From Copromyces sp. CBS 386.78 (Eukaryota > Ascomycota > Sordariomycetes > Sordariales > Sordariaceae): 64,000 nucleotides of DNA. Shown here in pieces: positions 48,400 to 61,648 of the stretch (position 1 is the stretch's first letter; every line of letters begins with the position of its first letter). Both the position numbers and the translations under genes were made by a program. The stretch covers positions 124,001-188,000 of the forward strand of contig MU839150.1 of the NCBI GenBank assembly GCA_030685235.1, read 5' to 3'. A model generated the notes under the pieces. The model was not told the origin of the DNA, did no database searches, and worked only from the letters and a program-made list of their open reading frames with translations.

Positions 48400-50900
48400 T
48401 CCAAAACTAACCTTACTTTATTAGATTCGACTTTTAATACAGATTTCGAATCTAAAACCCCGAGTCTACCCTTAGATTTTAAGTCTACCTTCATAGAATA
48501 AATTAAATAAACCGCCCGTTAATTATAACAATTTTATTATACCGGGTACCTAAATACCGAATTAATATTTAACGAATACTTCGAAATCGCTAGACGGATC
48601 GTACTATATTTAAATATTTACGTTAAATATTATAAAACCCTCTATCCTATTAAATAGACGGAATTAAAGCGTAGTTTCAACTCTATATTTAAAACTTAAA
48701 AAAATTAATATAATTTTATTAAGTGAATTTAATACCGTAACTAGACCACTAGAAATTAACCGCTTAACAACCTACGAGAGATCGAACCTATATTAAAATT
48801 AACGCTAGAACTTTCCCTATTAATATAGTAATAATTTCCTAACTTCGGAAATTAATAGTAATTCCCGGCTACGTTAAATATAATTGCCTAATTTTTATAA
48901 ACTCTTACCTTATTTTCCTAAATATTTATAATTTTATTACGGGTACCTACTTAATTAAACCGGATTTTAATTACCTTATAATTAAATTAAATTTTTATTA
49001 TAAACTTTATAAGAAAGTTCAACGCTAATATTACTAACGTACTAAATTCTAGTAATCTTTTATCCGCTCTATTAAATTTCAGAAATTTTAGACTTCTTTC
49101 GGACTTAATTCTCTATTTTAATTTCGACGAATTTATTTTAGAATTAGCTATTATTAATATAAACTTTACCAAATTTAATTTTAAAATTCTTTAAGACTTA
49201 TAAACCTCTAACTTTCTTATTCCCTTACCCCGGGCAATAATAAATCCTCTACTACTAACCCCTCTTTATCGTCCTATTCTTAAACCGATTAACTTTAATT
49301 CTTTTTCTTCGATTCTCTTTTAACGATTATAATCACTATCCCTATTAAAGATTTCAAAAGAATTAAGCCCCTTAAAAAATATTCCAGCATTAATTAATAA
49401 CGAAAATTCAAATAAATTAACAGCTATTAACTTTAACGAAATTACTACTATAGAATTTAAACGAAGTAGAATTAAACTATTATAAATAAAATATTATTAT
49501 TAGATTTATAACTATTAACGAACCGAATCGGAAACTATACTACTAATAGTAGACGAAATTACCTAGCTAGTCAGCTAGGCTATAGCCTAAACCTTAGTTA
49601 CCGCTCTTTACCCCCCCTTAAATTCATCGTTAAATTTGAAGGTAAACAAAATCGGTTTCTTTAATCCCGGGCTAAAAAAAAAAGATAATAATAATAATAG
49701 TATAATTTAATAAGGTAAAATTATAATATTCGTTAACGTTTACGCTTTTTTTAAATAATTTAAATATTTAACCGCTATATAATTACTATAAACTATTCGA
49801 GAAATTTAAACTACCTATTTTCAAAACTTCGCTTTAATTTAATACTTTATTAAATTAATTAATTTTAAACGAATTAATTTAATTATAGGGGATATTAAAT
49901 TTATTACTTCAATTCTTATTAATCAATTTAAATATATAGATAGCGAAGTACTTTTTAATTTTTAAATTAGGAGATTAACCTTATTTAATATTTATATAAA
50001 CAAGAATATTAAATCCTTCGTTTAATAAATCGTTTATAATACTAAAGTACTAAACTTACCTAATTATTTATAATTTATATTCGCCTTTAAAATTATAAAT
50101 AATTATATTTAATTTATTATTAATAAATTTATAAAATCTATATCTTTAAAAACTTTTCTCAAATATATTAATAATAAGAAATCTATTTTAATAGTTAAAG
50201 CTAGAGAATTCTAAGGCCCGTTACCCGTTAATAAGCCTTCGTTATTTAACTTATTAAATTCGACTATAACGTTAATTAATTTTAGCAAATATTATTATTC
50301 GTATTCTAACCCTCCCTTTCGTTAATAAACTTACTAGAACCCTAACGTTAATCCTTATAATTAATATAATAATAATTATAATAATTACGGCCGGAATAAT
50401 AATTATTATAATAATAATTATCGAAGAAACGGCGGTAATCCGAACTATAATAATAGAAACCAGAATAACCTAATATTAGGATCCAGATATTAATCTCAAT
50501 CGAATCCGAATTAAATTCAAATTTAAATATAAAGTTAGGGATAATAGAATTAAATTTACTAGACTAACTAATTATCTACGAATAATTAAAGCAATTCGGC
50601 TAATAAATTTAATAATTAACCTAATTAGAATAATAGGCCTAATATTTAACAGGTATACGCAACCGAAACTTAAAATTCTAGCCGATAATAGGAAGAACAA
50701 TAAAATTAACAATAAAATTAATAGGATTACTAATCGACGGATAATTAAAGTTTAAAGAATTATAATAACGACGAATATAATTTAACCTTTAAATAAATTT
50801 ACAATTAATTGAACTAAAGCGCAAATTAAAATAACAATTATAATAGCCCTAAATAACCCGAAGGACCGCCCGACTACGTCGCTTAAATAAGAATTTAATA
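48400..50900 (+). pseudogene. Gag relic of the outer gypsy element
   Basis: This is a long AT-rich coding-like stretch with TAA/TAG stops at former Gln and Trp codons. Near 50.3-50.5 kb it has Asn/Tyr/Arg/Gly repeats like the basic tail of fungal Gag proteins. Limits are approximate and sequence identity is weak because of RIP. Confidence 0.55.
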
Positions 50901-52639
50901 ATTATTTATTAAAATTTATTAATATTAGTATTATTATATTAAATTCCCGACTTTAAATAAACTCTAAAAACACTTGGAAAAAGACTATTAAATTAGTAAA
51001 CAATATAAATAGACCGTATTAATCGCTATAGCGGAGCCAGCTCTTAATTTCTATATAATTGCTAATTATACTATTAAATCTACTTCTACGCTAGTAATTC
51101 CTAATTTCGAAACCGTTAATTCCGAAATTATCGAACTAGTTATCGATTATTATATAATTATTAATTATTTTAATAAGCCTATCTTCGAATTTACTACTTT
51201 CGGGGAACCGTTTATTATTAACATTAATTTTACTAAATTAATTTCCGACGACTATATAATTATTAATTATATAGTCGAATTAATATATAGATTTAATATA
51301 TTTAACGTAATACAATTCAATTTATCCCCGTATTAACTAGATTTATTAGGTTACGAGAAAGTTATAATTACTATCGTTAAATAAATAATTAATTCGAAGG
51401 CGTTATATAATAACGGATAAATTAAATTATTAAATTTAATAGACTAAAGTTGTAAAGCCTCCTTAAAAAATCCTTATTATTAACCTATAGTCGAAGAAAT
51501 CTTAAAATCTAAAATAGAATTTAAAGTATAAATAATAAAAATAAGTAAGGAGCTAGCTTTAACGGCAAATCCGCCCCTACTTTTTTAAAAGCTATTAAAG
51601 ATTATTTATTCTAACGTTAATTTTAAACCGGATATTAGAATTAGCTAAAACTTTAAAGTTTATTCCTATTTTAAAGTTCGCGTTATAATTAATTTAATAT
51701 TATATTACGAAGAGGAAGTCTATTTTAATATAGGCTATATTAAATTATTATTTAATAAAGTTTAAATTATATAATACTATCCTAAAATTTAAATTCGACG
51801 TAGAGCTTTAATTATATTAATTCGAAGGATTAGTAATAATTAATATATTTTAAATAAATATATAATCTTTAATTTCTTTTTTAAAGGAAGTATACTATAA
51901 AGTAAGGAAACCGTTATTTATTTCTACCGCGAAATTAAATTCGTTAACGGATTTAAAATATATTTTTTATTAGGAATAGATATCTTAAAACTAAAAAGTT
52001 TTATTTTTAATTTCGGAAAGCTAATCGCTATAATTAAATTTTATAAAGTCGCTATCCTAATAATCGTTTTACCTAAAAGTAAACGTTATAACGCTAAAAT
52101 TATTACTATATAATATATTATCGTTTAATTTAAATCCTTCGCCCAAATTCTAGTTAAATATAGCATTCTAATAATTAATAGCTAGGATCTCCTATTCGAA
52201 CTATTATCGTTTAATAAAGTAATATTATTCACTATACTTACTAATATAAGTATAAATTATATTATTATAACTAATCCATCCAATAAATTAATTATAATCG
52301 TTAATAATTAAATTATTGGCCGCCTTCGATTAACCGATAATATATCCTCCTTAATATAAATCCTAGAAGAGTAAATAATTAACGCTATTTATTTAGCGGC
52401 TAATTAATTTTATAGCAAATATTATATTATTAATAATTTTTAATTAGTATAAGATTAAACTACTATTAAATATTATACCGGCGTACGTATTTATAAGGAT
52501 TAGAATAATTTAGAAGAGTATTAATAAATTTTTAATTTACTAAATAAATTCGTAAATATTTTTAAAGATAGAAACTTTATTTTAATCCCTAAAAATTAAT
52601 AATTTCGCGTCTCGTTAAAATTAAAATGGGAAAGGGAAA

Positions 52640-53350
52640 TTCTATAGAAATATAGGATATACCCCGTTGGATCCTACGAATACGAAATTATCCGAAAGAT
52701 TTTAAGGAAGTTTATTGAATAAAGTAGGATTTATAGGATTAAGAACTAAGTCCCCTTCTTATTCCTAATCTTCGTTATATAGAAGGATATACTTAACGGG
52801 ATAAAGAAAGGATAGATAATTGTTAATATTCGTAAATTTAATAAGATTATCCTACTTAATTCGTATTTAATAATTTCTCAAGACGAAATATTATCGGCTA
52901 TTAGCGATAAAGTTTATATTTTTATTTATAATACTATTAATTTCTATTACTAATAGCGAATCTACCCCGACTCGGACTAGGTATTTATAATTATAACGCC
53001 CGAAGGCTAATTTTCCTTTAAATATCTAATTATAGGATATAAAGGGAATAATACTTTCGTTTAACGGTAAATTAATATTATTTTATAGGATATTTCGGCC
53101 GTTAAAAGTTATTATAATAATATTATTATCGCTTTATTTACTATTAATGATTATTTAACCGATTTGAAACGCTTTTTTAAAGTCCTTAAAATCGTTAATA
53201 TTAGCCTCGGGCTTTTTAAATCGTTCGCTAGATTCCTTAATACGGTAATACTTAGCCGTAAAGTCGATTTATTCGGTTTAAGTATTATGCCCGAAAGATT
53301 TAACGCTATTAAACGCTTATAATTCCCTTTAATGTTAAGAGATTTAAAAT
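52640..53350 (+). pseudogene. Reverse transcriptase relic of the outer gypsy element
   Basis: Conceptual translation shows the gypsy RT block order: I-Y-P-V-G-S, then V-P-F-L-F, then V-N-I-R-K-F-N. The catalytic Y-x-D-D appears as Y-Y-N-N near 53.11 kb, both Asp codons having changed to Asn as RIP predicts. V-D-L-F-G-L-S-I follows. It is inactive. Confidence 0.75.
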
Positions 53351-54033
53351 ACTTCTTTAAATTTACCGGATATTTATATAATAATATATTTTAATTTTTA
53401 ATAATTATTTTACTGCTTTACGAATAGAAGATTCGTTTAATATAAGTCTACGAAATTAATGTTAAAAAACGGTTAAAATACGTATAAAAAGTTTGGGCAA
53501 ATACGATTATTATTAATGAGCCTACTACAATTAAAAAAGCGGCATTTAATATAATTAAATAAAAATTATTAAAATAAATTATATTAATATACTTCAATAT
53601 TAATAGGCAATTATTCTTCGACTTTAATATATTTAAATATAGAATTGGTATATAAATTTATTATATTAACGAATAGATTATATTAAAGTTATTAAATTTA
53701 AAGGGAATTATTATTGCGTATCCGCCGTATATGGCAATTTAACCTATTGCCTTTTTAAATCGGATTCTATCTAAGGCCGAATATAAATACTAACTAATAG
53801 AAATAGAAATCTTAAATTACGTATAAATAATAAAGAAAATTCGTTAATAGCTATAAATTATTAAAAAAACCTTAATTATATTTACGGATTATTAAACTAT
53901 CTTCGGACTTTAATATTAATTAAATATCGCTAATACTATTATAGCTAATACTAATAATAAAAAATTCGTTAAAGCACTAGAATATATTAATTAATACGAA
54001 TTATAAATAATATATAAACTCGGTAAATACTAT

Positions 54034-54041
54034 ATTATATT
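54034..54041. repeat. Left 8-bp target duplication (ATTATATT) of small element 1
   Basis: ATTATATT is repeated at 54479-54486 directly outside the element. A 9-bp reading (TATTATATT) is also possible if the right end is one base shorter. Confidence 0.8.
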
Positions 54042-54478
54042 GAGAAACTCTATCCGCACGTGGATAAAACTCTATCCGCACGTGGATCCACTTTGCTTTT
54101 TTAAGTATAACTCAGTCGAACCTTGGTATATAAAAGTAAAAGTAGTACCAAATTACTCGCCGATTTTTAACGGATTTTTGAACGTAGGTACCAACCTTAT
54201 AGCCCTAAGCGTCATCTAAATCCCACTTTCTTAGAACTTGTGGACTTTTAATCTTCCTAATTTTTATTTAAAATAGCTTTCCTTTCCAAGGTTTTCTTAG
54301 CCTACCGGTTACATACATTCTTTAAAAGGCCAATGTTAAGTAGAGAAAAAAATAAGAAAAAATGTCATATACTTTTTACCTCCTTATTATACTCTTTAGT
54401 ACTCCAAAAAAGACATTGACATTCACTTATTTTTCCACGTGCAGATAGAGTTTTATCCACGTGCGGATAGAGTTTCTT
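54042..54478. mobile_element. Small non-autonomous inverted-repeat element 1 (437 bp)
   Basis: This is bounded by 45 bp terminal inverted repeats (54042-54086 and 54434-54478) that start GAGAAACTCTATCC and differ at two positions, both RIP-type transitions. Each end contains the unit ACTCTATCCGCACGTGGA in two tandem copies, giving four CACGTG-like sites at the ends. There is no coding capacity. An 8 (or 9) bp duplication and a GAGAA start suggest a Mutator-like or hAT-like family; the autonomous partner is not in the window. It interrupts the RNase H part of the outer gypsy element and is less AT-rich than its surroundings. Confidence 0.88.
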
Positions 54479-54486
54479 ATTATATT
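54479..54486. repeat. Right 8-bp target duplication of small element 1
   Basis: This is the partner of 54034-54041. Confidence 0.8.
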
Positions 54487-54899
54487 AAATACGCTATTTC
54501 GACTTCTAGTTAATCCGGGCCCAAATAATAATCTAAAAGCCCTAGGTAGTTTTAAAATCCTTCCCGATAATTAAAACGAATATTAAACATTTTTTATAAC
54601 TAAGGTAAATTAATTATATTAGGAAGCCTATTTTAATATACTACTAATAATACGTTTAATATCGATTAAGGATATCGAAGACCCCTGACTAGGATAACTA
54701 TCGGTAAAAGGACATACTTTAATATAAACAGCGCTAGATTTCCGTTAAAAAATTATTAACGGATATAATAAGGACCCAAAACTAGTTCGAATTAAGCGGC
54801 TAGTCCTCGATAACGAGCGCCTAGGGACGTATAATTAGGTATAGTTACCGTTCGCCTTTAGAGACAGCCTACTCTAGCGGATTGCCGAAGGAAGCCCGG

Positions 54900-55379
54900 A
54901 CCGCTTATATATCCCGTACGCCTACGTTAAAGAAATTTTTAATTTAATTTATTTTGGTAATTATAGCAGTTATATTAAATTTAATAAATATTTACTATTT
55001 TATTTTATTATTAAAAGTATTAATTTGCTATATTAATACTTAACTAATTATTTAGAATACCGTATTTTTAAGATTAAATAATATAAAGTATATAGTAGTT
55101 TACAACTTATTTTTAGACCGCCTTACCCGTTTTATATGATAATTATCGACTTTATTATTAGTTTACTTATATTAATACCGGATGGATTTAATATAATAAT
55201 ATTAATAACCTATAAATTTAATAAAGTAATAAATATAATACCTAATAAAGTAATATAAATAGCGAAAAATTAAGCGATTGCTTTTTTTAATATATTATTT
55301 ATTATTAATTAGGGATTACCGAAAATTATTATTAGCGATAAGGATTCTAAATTTCTATTAGCCTTCTAAAAAACCCTAT
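54900..55379 (+). pseudogene. Integrase relic, first part, outer gypsy element
   Basis: Translation through stops gives I-I-I-D-F-I near the first catalytic Asp, G-L-P-K-I-I-I-S-D-K-D-S-K-F around the second, and then K-T-L-L. At that point the inner element begins. The continuation is at 63270. Confidence 0.8.
55375..55379. repeat. Left 5-bp target duplication (CCTAT) of the inner gypsy element
   Basis: CCTAT just before the 5' LTR is repeated at 63270-63274 just after the 3' LTR. This is the 5 bp duplication expected of Ty3/gypsy integration. Confidence 0.92.
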
Positions 55380-55610
55380 TGTTATGAGGCTGATGCCCGT
55401 GGCTGTGTGCCTGGCAATCGCTAGGCGAACTGCCGTGCCGGCAATGCTGCCGTGCCGGCAACCCCTTATAGCCCGTGTACTGTATATCCCTTGAAAAGGA
55501 TAGTTGGCTAGCCGCCTGCTCTGTAGGCGACCTTCCTCTCTTTCTTTCTTCGTAGAACCTTATCGATTGTTTAGGCTAGTACCTATGCTAATTATATTAT
55601 ATTCTGTATA
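55380..55610 (+). repeat. 5' LTR of the inner gypsy element
   Basis: 231 bp starting TGTTATGAGG. It aligns end to end with 63039-63269 with mainly C/T and G/A differences. It contains a short internal tandem repeat around CTGCCGTGCCGGCAA. Confidence 0.93.
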
Positions 55611-55662
55611 TTAGGTTCTACTTATATTTATATAAGCGGATAGTAAATTTAATAGCGGATAT

Positions 55663-57050
55663 TAATAAAGATGGAGCTAATAGTATCGAACGTGGTATTT
55701 GCGGTATTTATTATTATAATCGGACTTAGCGAAATAGACTTCGACGATATTGAATAGTAGTTTTATAACCCTTAAGGCGGCGAATAATAATTAGTAGGAA
55801 GTATTAGTACGAACGATAATTTTGTAAAAGGCTTTATTAGAATATTTAACGGGAATATTACTTTACGTAATTGTATTAAATCCCTTTTCTTTAATATTAA
55901 TTTTAACTTAATCCTTGCTCTGCGTTTGAATTTTAGTCTTATAAATCTAGTTCCTACTAGTGGAGCCGTAGTAGGTATTTTAATTATTATTATTAAAAAC
56001 CCTGCTAATTTAAATAGTAACGGTCTTAATATTTTTATTTATAGAAGGAAACCCTTCGAATTCTTTAAATAGAATGGTTAACTTTATACTTTCTAATTCT
56101 ATTTTAACCGATTTATTTAAGTATATAATATCGATATTAAAGCGGGCCTTTGTATTAATTGCGATACTATTTAGTCCGAAATTTTTAATACCTTCCCTAA
56201 CGATAAATAATTACTATTAAAGGGTTTCTAAATTAGTAAAATAATCCGTAGAGAAGAAGACCTAATTAGTCTATTTAATTAAATTTAAATTATCTTCGGC
56301 TCTTACTAGAATTGGGATATTATTTTTAATAAGTTAGTTCGTATACGTTAGAAGGATAGAGAATTTTTCGCTACCTTTTTAATTACCTTCGATGATAAAA
56401 TATTAAAAGTAGGTAATTATAATTAGGAGAACCTTATTAAATTAATTTATTTTAATTATATTTTTAATTAGAAGTTTTATAATAAATTCTTTATAGTAGA
56501 TTTTCTAGAAGATTATTACGCTTATATAATTAAAATATAATACTTTATAATTAAATACGAACGGACTTTTAAATTTAAAAAGGATTATTGTAAGTACTTC
56601 TATTTTTAAAAAGAGCGTTCTTAAAGTAGCGGCGTTTATTTTCCTACCTCTAATATTAATATTTGGTAGTTTAATACTTCCCGTTAATAAATGTAATCTT
56701 CTTTTTCTTCTACTAATAATCGTCCCTTTAATTATAATAGCGATATTATTATAAGATTTATTCGAATCGGTACGTTTAATAAAGGTTGTAGTAATTGGGG
56801 GCGAAGTGGTTTAAATTCGGCTATTTCTTCTAAATGTATTAAGTAAGTCTCTAATAAGGAGCGTTAAAAGCGTAGGGATAATAACCTATATTTCCGTTAT
56901 AAAGCTTCTAATTATTAGGTAAGTAATTATCTTTACCTACTTACAATCCCTCTTAATAATAACGGTGGGGTTTGTATTTAGGTAATTGCTACCGAAGTCC
57001 TTCCGTTTTTAAAAGATAACGACGAATAAGATTCCGCTTCTAAATAGGGA
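55663..57050 (+). pseudogene. Gag relic of the inner gypsy element
   Basis: Starting at an ATG shortly after the 5' LTR, the frame is coding-like but broken by RIP stops. It occupies the gag position. No zinc knuckle could be read with confidence. Confidence 0.55.
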
Positions 57051-57859
57051 AAAAAGTAGTTCCGGAGCGAAGTTGGGCCCTAAAGTCTAAAAATATATTA
57101 AGTAAAGTAGAAGAATTTAAATTAAATTCGTAGTTAAAAATAAAATTTATATTAATTTTATTCATTATTAACGATTATAATTTATTCTACGCCTTTATTA
57201 ATAAAGGTTATTAATATTATACTATAATTAGTAAAAAAATTATTAAAAATCTTCGGATTCTAATCGTTCCTATTAAATTTCGTTATATTAAAAGAGCTTC
57301 TGTAATTATAGAAGGAGTTATTATTTAGGGTTTTATATACTTTTTAACGGAGGTTAATAATTACGTTTACTTTATTTATACTTACGTTGTACTATTATTA
57401 GAATTCCCTATTATTTTAGGGAAGCCCTAATTTAAAGCTATATAAACGTATTCCGTTCTTTATAAGAAGCGATTATATATAGGTATTACGAATTATTAAG
57501 TTTTATACGTAAGTAGGGAGTAGGCCTTAGATATGGAATTTATTAAAAATATTAAGTCCGCTATTTACGTAATGGCTATTACCTTCGTTAGTTACGTACG
57601 GAAGATTCGGAAGGAATTTAGTAGTAGGGTGGTAAAAGAAGCTATTTATATTATAAATTTAAAAGACGTTAAAAAAGCCCTATAGTTTAAGAAAATTTAT
57701 ACCGAAGAATAATTGCGGAAGATAATTCTAAAAAAGTATTGCGACTTTTTACCCCTTTAAATAAAATAGGAGGCGGATAAATATAATTTTTACCGTCCTA
57801 AAATTAATTATAAAATTGAAATTAAGAAGGATAAAGACGGTAAAGAATTACTAATCCCC

Positions 57860-58500
57860 TTTAATCTATTTTATAATATAACCCGTAAGGAATTCCTAAT
57901 TTTGAAGAAGACCTTTAAAGACCTTTTAGATAAAGGTTTTATCCGTACTAGCAATTTAGAAGCGGGAATTCTAATTCTTTTTATATAGAAATTAAGCGGT
58001 AAATTCCGTTTTTATTACGATTACTATACTTTAAATATTATTATACAAGTAGACTATTTTCTTTTACTACTTATTAGTAAAATATTCCGTATTTTAAAGG
58101 GAATTAAATAGTATATAAAGGTTAATGTTATATAAGCTTTCTATAAAATTCGGATAATTATAAGAGAGGAATAGAAAATAGTATTTCGGATACAATATAG
58201 GTTATTCGAATAGTTAATCGTACCCTTTAGGCTAATTAGCGTACCGGTAACGTTTTAACGGTATATTAATTATATCATTTATAAATATTTCGATAAATTT
58301 TATACGGCTTATATAAACGACGTACTTATTTATACTTTGGGTATTAAAGAAGATTATAAGGGTAAAGTCCGCTTAATATTAAAAAAGCTCTTTAACGTAA
58401 GCTTCTATCTAAACTTAAATAAATACGAATTTACTATTAAGAAGGTTAAGTATTTTAGTTTTATTATTTATATAAGTATAGGAGTATAAGCCGACCCTAA
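57860..58500 (+). pseudogene. Reverse transcriptase relic of the inner gypsy element
   Basis: Block order matches gypsy RT: K-G-F-I-R, then F-R-F-Y-Y-D-Y, F-R-I-Q-Y and V-P-F-R-L. The catalytic motif reads Y-I-N-D-V-L-I-Y near 58.31 kb, with the first Asp of Y-x-D-D changed to Asn. Stops at former Trp and Gln codons make it inactive. Confidence 0.85.
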
Positions 58501-58880
58501 GAAGGTTAAGGCTATTTTCAAATAGCTTCCTCCTAATTCTCAAAAAGGCGTTTACAATTTTCTTAATTTCGTTAACTATTATAGGATATTTATACCCTAA
58601 TTCTCGAAGGTCGTAACTCCGTTAACGGTACTCACTAATAAAGGAATAGCCTTCGAATAAATTAAGGAATACGAAAATACCTTCTAATTATTTAAAACGC
58701 TATTTATAAGGGCCCTAATCCTTACGGAATTTAACCCCAATAGGAAAACGTTCTTAGAAACGGATTATAGTAATTTCGCGTTGGGCGGGGTTATTTTATA
58801 AGAAGTTAACGAATTTAGAAAACGGGTAGTTATCGGTTATTATTCGCGGAAATTAAACGTTGTTAAACGGAATTACCTTA

Positions 58881-58888
58881 TTTATAAT
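58881..58888. repeat. Left 8-bp target duplication (TTTATAAT) of small element 2
   Basis: TTTATAAT is repeated at 59303-59310 immediately beyond the element. Confidence 0.9.
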
Positions 58889-59302
58889 GAGAACGTCTTT
58901 TCGCACTGCCATAAAAGTCTTCCTACACTGTAGTAAAAAATGAAACTAGGTATAACTTATCCGAATGAAGGCTTAGGTAAGAAAGAGTAGTATTGGAATT
59001 TTTCTTATTTTTTTCTCTATAATATAGTGCCTACGACCAGATCACAACGTTACTCCGCAGAGAGTTAAGAATAAAAGGTAAAGGTTTGAATAAAATTTAT
59101 TTCTTTTTAATATTTTGTTTTAGAAAGACGCTAGAGGCTAGATAAAAAAAATTCTTATAAATGCTGTTTTATAGAGTAAAAAGAACTAAAAATTCCAACC
59201 CCACTCTTATACCTCTTACTTTAAATTTGGTGGAGTTATATACATATGCATTTTTTACTACAGTGTAGGAAGACTTTTATGGCAGTGCGAAAAGACCTTC
59301 TC
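58889..59302. mobile_element. Small non-autonomous inverted-repeat element 2 (414 bp)
   Basis: This is bounded by 54 bp inverted repeats (58889-58942 and 59249-59302), identical except for one base near the tip, starting GAGAA. An 8 bp duplication flanks it. It has no coding capacity. Removing it restores the RNase H reading N-Y-L-I-Y-N-E before a continuing hydrophobic strand in the inner gypsy element. The GAGAA tip and 8 bp duplication match small element 1, though the rest of the sequence differs. It is much less decayed than its host. Confidence 0.92.
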
Positions 59303-59310
59303 TTTATAAT
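59303..59310. repeat. Right 8-bp target duplication of small element 2
   Basis: This is the partner of 58881-58888. Confidence 0.9.
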
Positions 59311-59949
59311 AAAGAAATATTCGTAATTATTAATTATTTAAAATAATAATTAATTGAATTACGCAATTATAAATCCTTTACTATCCTTATTAACTACCGG
59401 AATTTAAAATACTTTATAAAGATATAGCGGCTTTCTGAGTAGTAAACTCGCTAGGTAGAATACCTATTATAGTTTAATTTCGGTATTAAATACCGGCCGG
59501 GTAAAGAAGGAGTAGTCCCCGACGCTTTATCCTATTGGGAATAGGATATATTTACCGAATAGGATTGTAAAGCCTACGATTTATAAATAATACCGGATTC
59601 CGCTTTTAAATTTTATAGTCTACTCCGTATTTCCGCTTCTAAAATTATTTGTACTAGGAAGGAAAGTATAAAAATATTTAAAAATCCGGATTTATAGTAG
59701 TTTTAGGATTAAATGGCCCTAAAAAATTCCTTATACTAATAAGTTAAGACGGTAGTTTAGAATAACGAACGGTACTTCGACCCTTCTTTAAAACTTAAAA
59801 TATAAATTACTAACTATAATATTAACCCCTACGGCCAACTCTGCTATTAAGGCCGCCTTTAAGTCTTTAAAACGCCCGTTTATACCGAATCTAATTTTAT
59901 TAACCTTTCGGACTAGTTTTAATAATTTAATATCCTCTGTACAATTCTT

Positions 59950-61300
59950 ATTTAGGCTATATATAATTTTTATATTTTCGGTTACTTAGGAAAAGAAGGT
60001 ATTATAGCGGTATTTATTTAATACTTTTATTAGCCGTTCCTAAAGGTTTATATTCGGTAATTCTTTTGTAATTATTATACTTATAATTCTATAAAGGTTT
60101 AGAGAGAATAAAAACGAGGCTTCTTACGACCGCTATTAATCCCGGAATAATTTAATAGAGAAATTTAAATAGATTTTATTATAGACCTCCTAAATTTAAA
60201 TAATAATACTTATTTTTAAATTATTAAAGACCGGCTTAATAAGAATATTATCTTAGAATTAATACCGTTTATAGATGCTGAATTCTACGTAGAATAGTTC
60301 TTATAATACTTCGTTAAATATTATAGTATTCTTAAATTTATTGTTAGTAATCGAAGTTCTAATTAGACGAACCGCTTCTAAACGAAATTTTATAAGCTTT
60401 TTAATATTAAACGGCTTTTTAATACGGTTTACTACCCCTAGACCGATAGTAGCTTTAAATGGATGAATTAAGAAATTTATATTCACCTTCGAATAATCGT
60501 TAATTATATTTAAGATAATTGGGATAAATAATATTTAATAGCCTAATTAGCTATTAATAGCCGTATTAATACTTCTATTAGTATAAGCCCTTTCTTTATT
60601 ATTTATAAATTCGATGTAGAATTACCGGTTTCTATTATTAAAGAGCCTACAAACGGACCCCCGTTCTTTTCCTCGGAGAAAAAAGCCTACTAATTTATTA
60701 AAAAACTATAATAAATTACGGATTTATATTAAATTACTATAGCGGTAGCCGCTTAGTAGTAAGAGAAGTTCGCTAACTAATATTATTAATTAATTGAACG
60801 TTTTTAAATTAGGGATAAGGTCTAATTTAATTTTAAGAATTACTATACCGACCGTCTTAAGAAGAAGTTAAATTAATTATATACGAAGTATACGGTTTCG
60901 AAGGTCCTATCCCTATATATTATAAAATTCTCTAATCTTTTTCGAATTATTTATAATATTTTTTACGTAAATCTTCTATAACGGGCTATTCGGAACTTAT
61001 TATTAAGATAGAGAATTACCGACGAATAATCGCCCGTTATAGAAATTAAAAAGGAGTTTAAATAGTAAATCGAAGAAATTCTTTATATATATATAAATTA
61101 TAGGCGAAGGGGATTTATTCGTAAAGTATTAATTAAATAGAAAGGATATTACAATTTTACTTAAGAACTTTTAGAGGAATTTAAAAAAATAAAAATATTT
61201 AAAGAATTTGAAGATAAATACGGAATAATTAATTTTAATAACGGGCCAATTAACCGATAGGTTAAAAATTTTCCCTTAAAAGGTTTTATAAACGGAATAA
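59950..61300 (+). pseudogene. Integrase relic of the inner gypsy element
   Basis: Conceptual translation shows an integrase core (I-D-F-I-I-D, then a strand with I-I-K-D-R-L) and, near 60.41-60.47 kb, a Y-Y-P-x-T-D-S motif with W-M-N, the counterpart of H-P-Q-T-D-G...E-R-x-N. A basic C-terminal region runs to about 61.3 kb. Many stops are present. Confidence 0.7.
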
Positions 61301-61648
61301 AGTTAATTAATTACGTAATTATAGGAAAAGAATTAGTTCGTAGTATTAAAAGAAGTTCGAAATTAATTAGAGGAAGCCTTAAATATACTAAATATCCTTT
61401 ATTATTTCGTTACTTAATAAATCCTCTATAATTTAATTAATATTAATTTCTATATTTTCCTTCCTTCTACTAGTAAAATTCGAAGCGGTTATAGCGTAGG
61501 GGTCGTACGAAGCGGGGCGAATATTTTCGGCGTAGGGGGGCGATAGTAGGGATAATAAGGGGCGGATTCCGTTGGACGGGCGAACGCTAAGGGGTAAATA
61601 AATAATATCCTATTACGAAAGCCTATTAAAGCCCGAAGTCTTTTTAAA

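Noticed and set aside
55380..55610. GC-rich island with short internal repeats as a CRISPR-like or regulatory array
   Set aside because: It pairs with 63039-63269 as an LTR with a 5 bp target duplication, which fully explains it.
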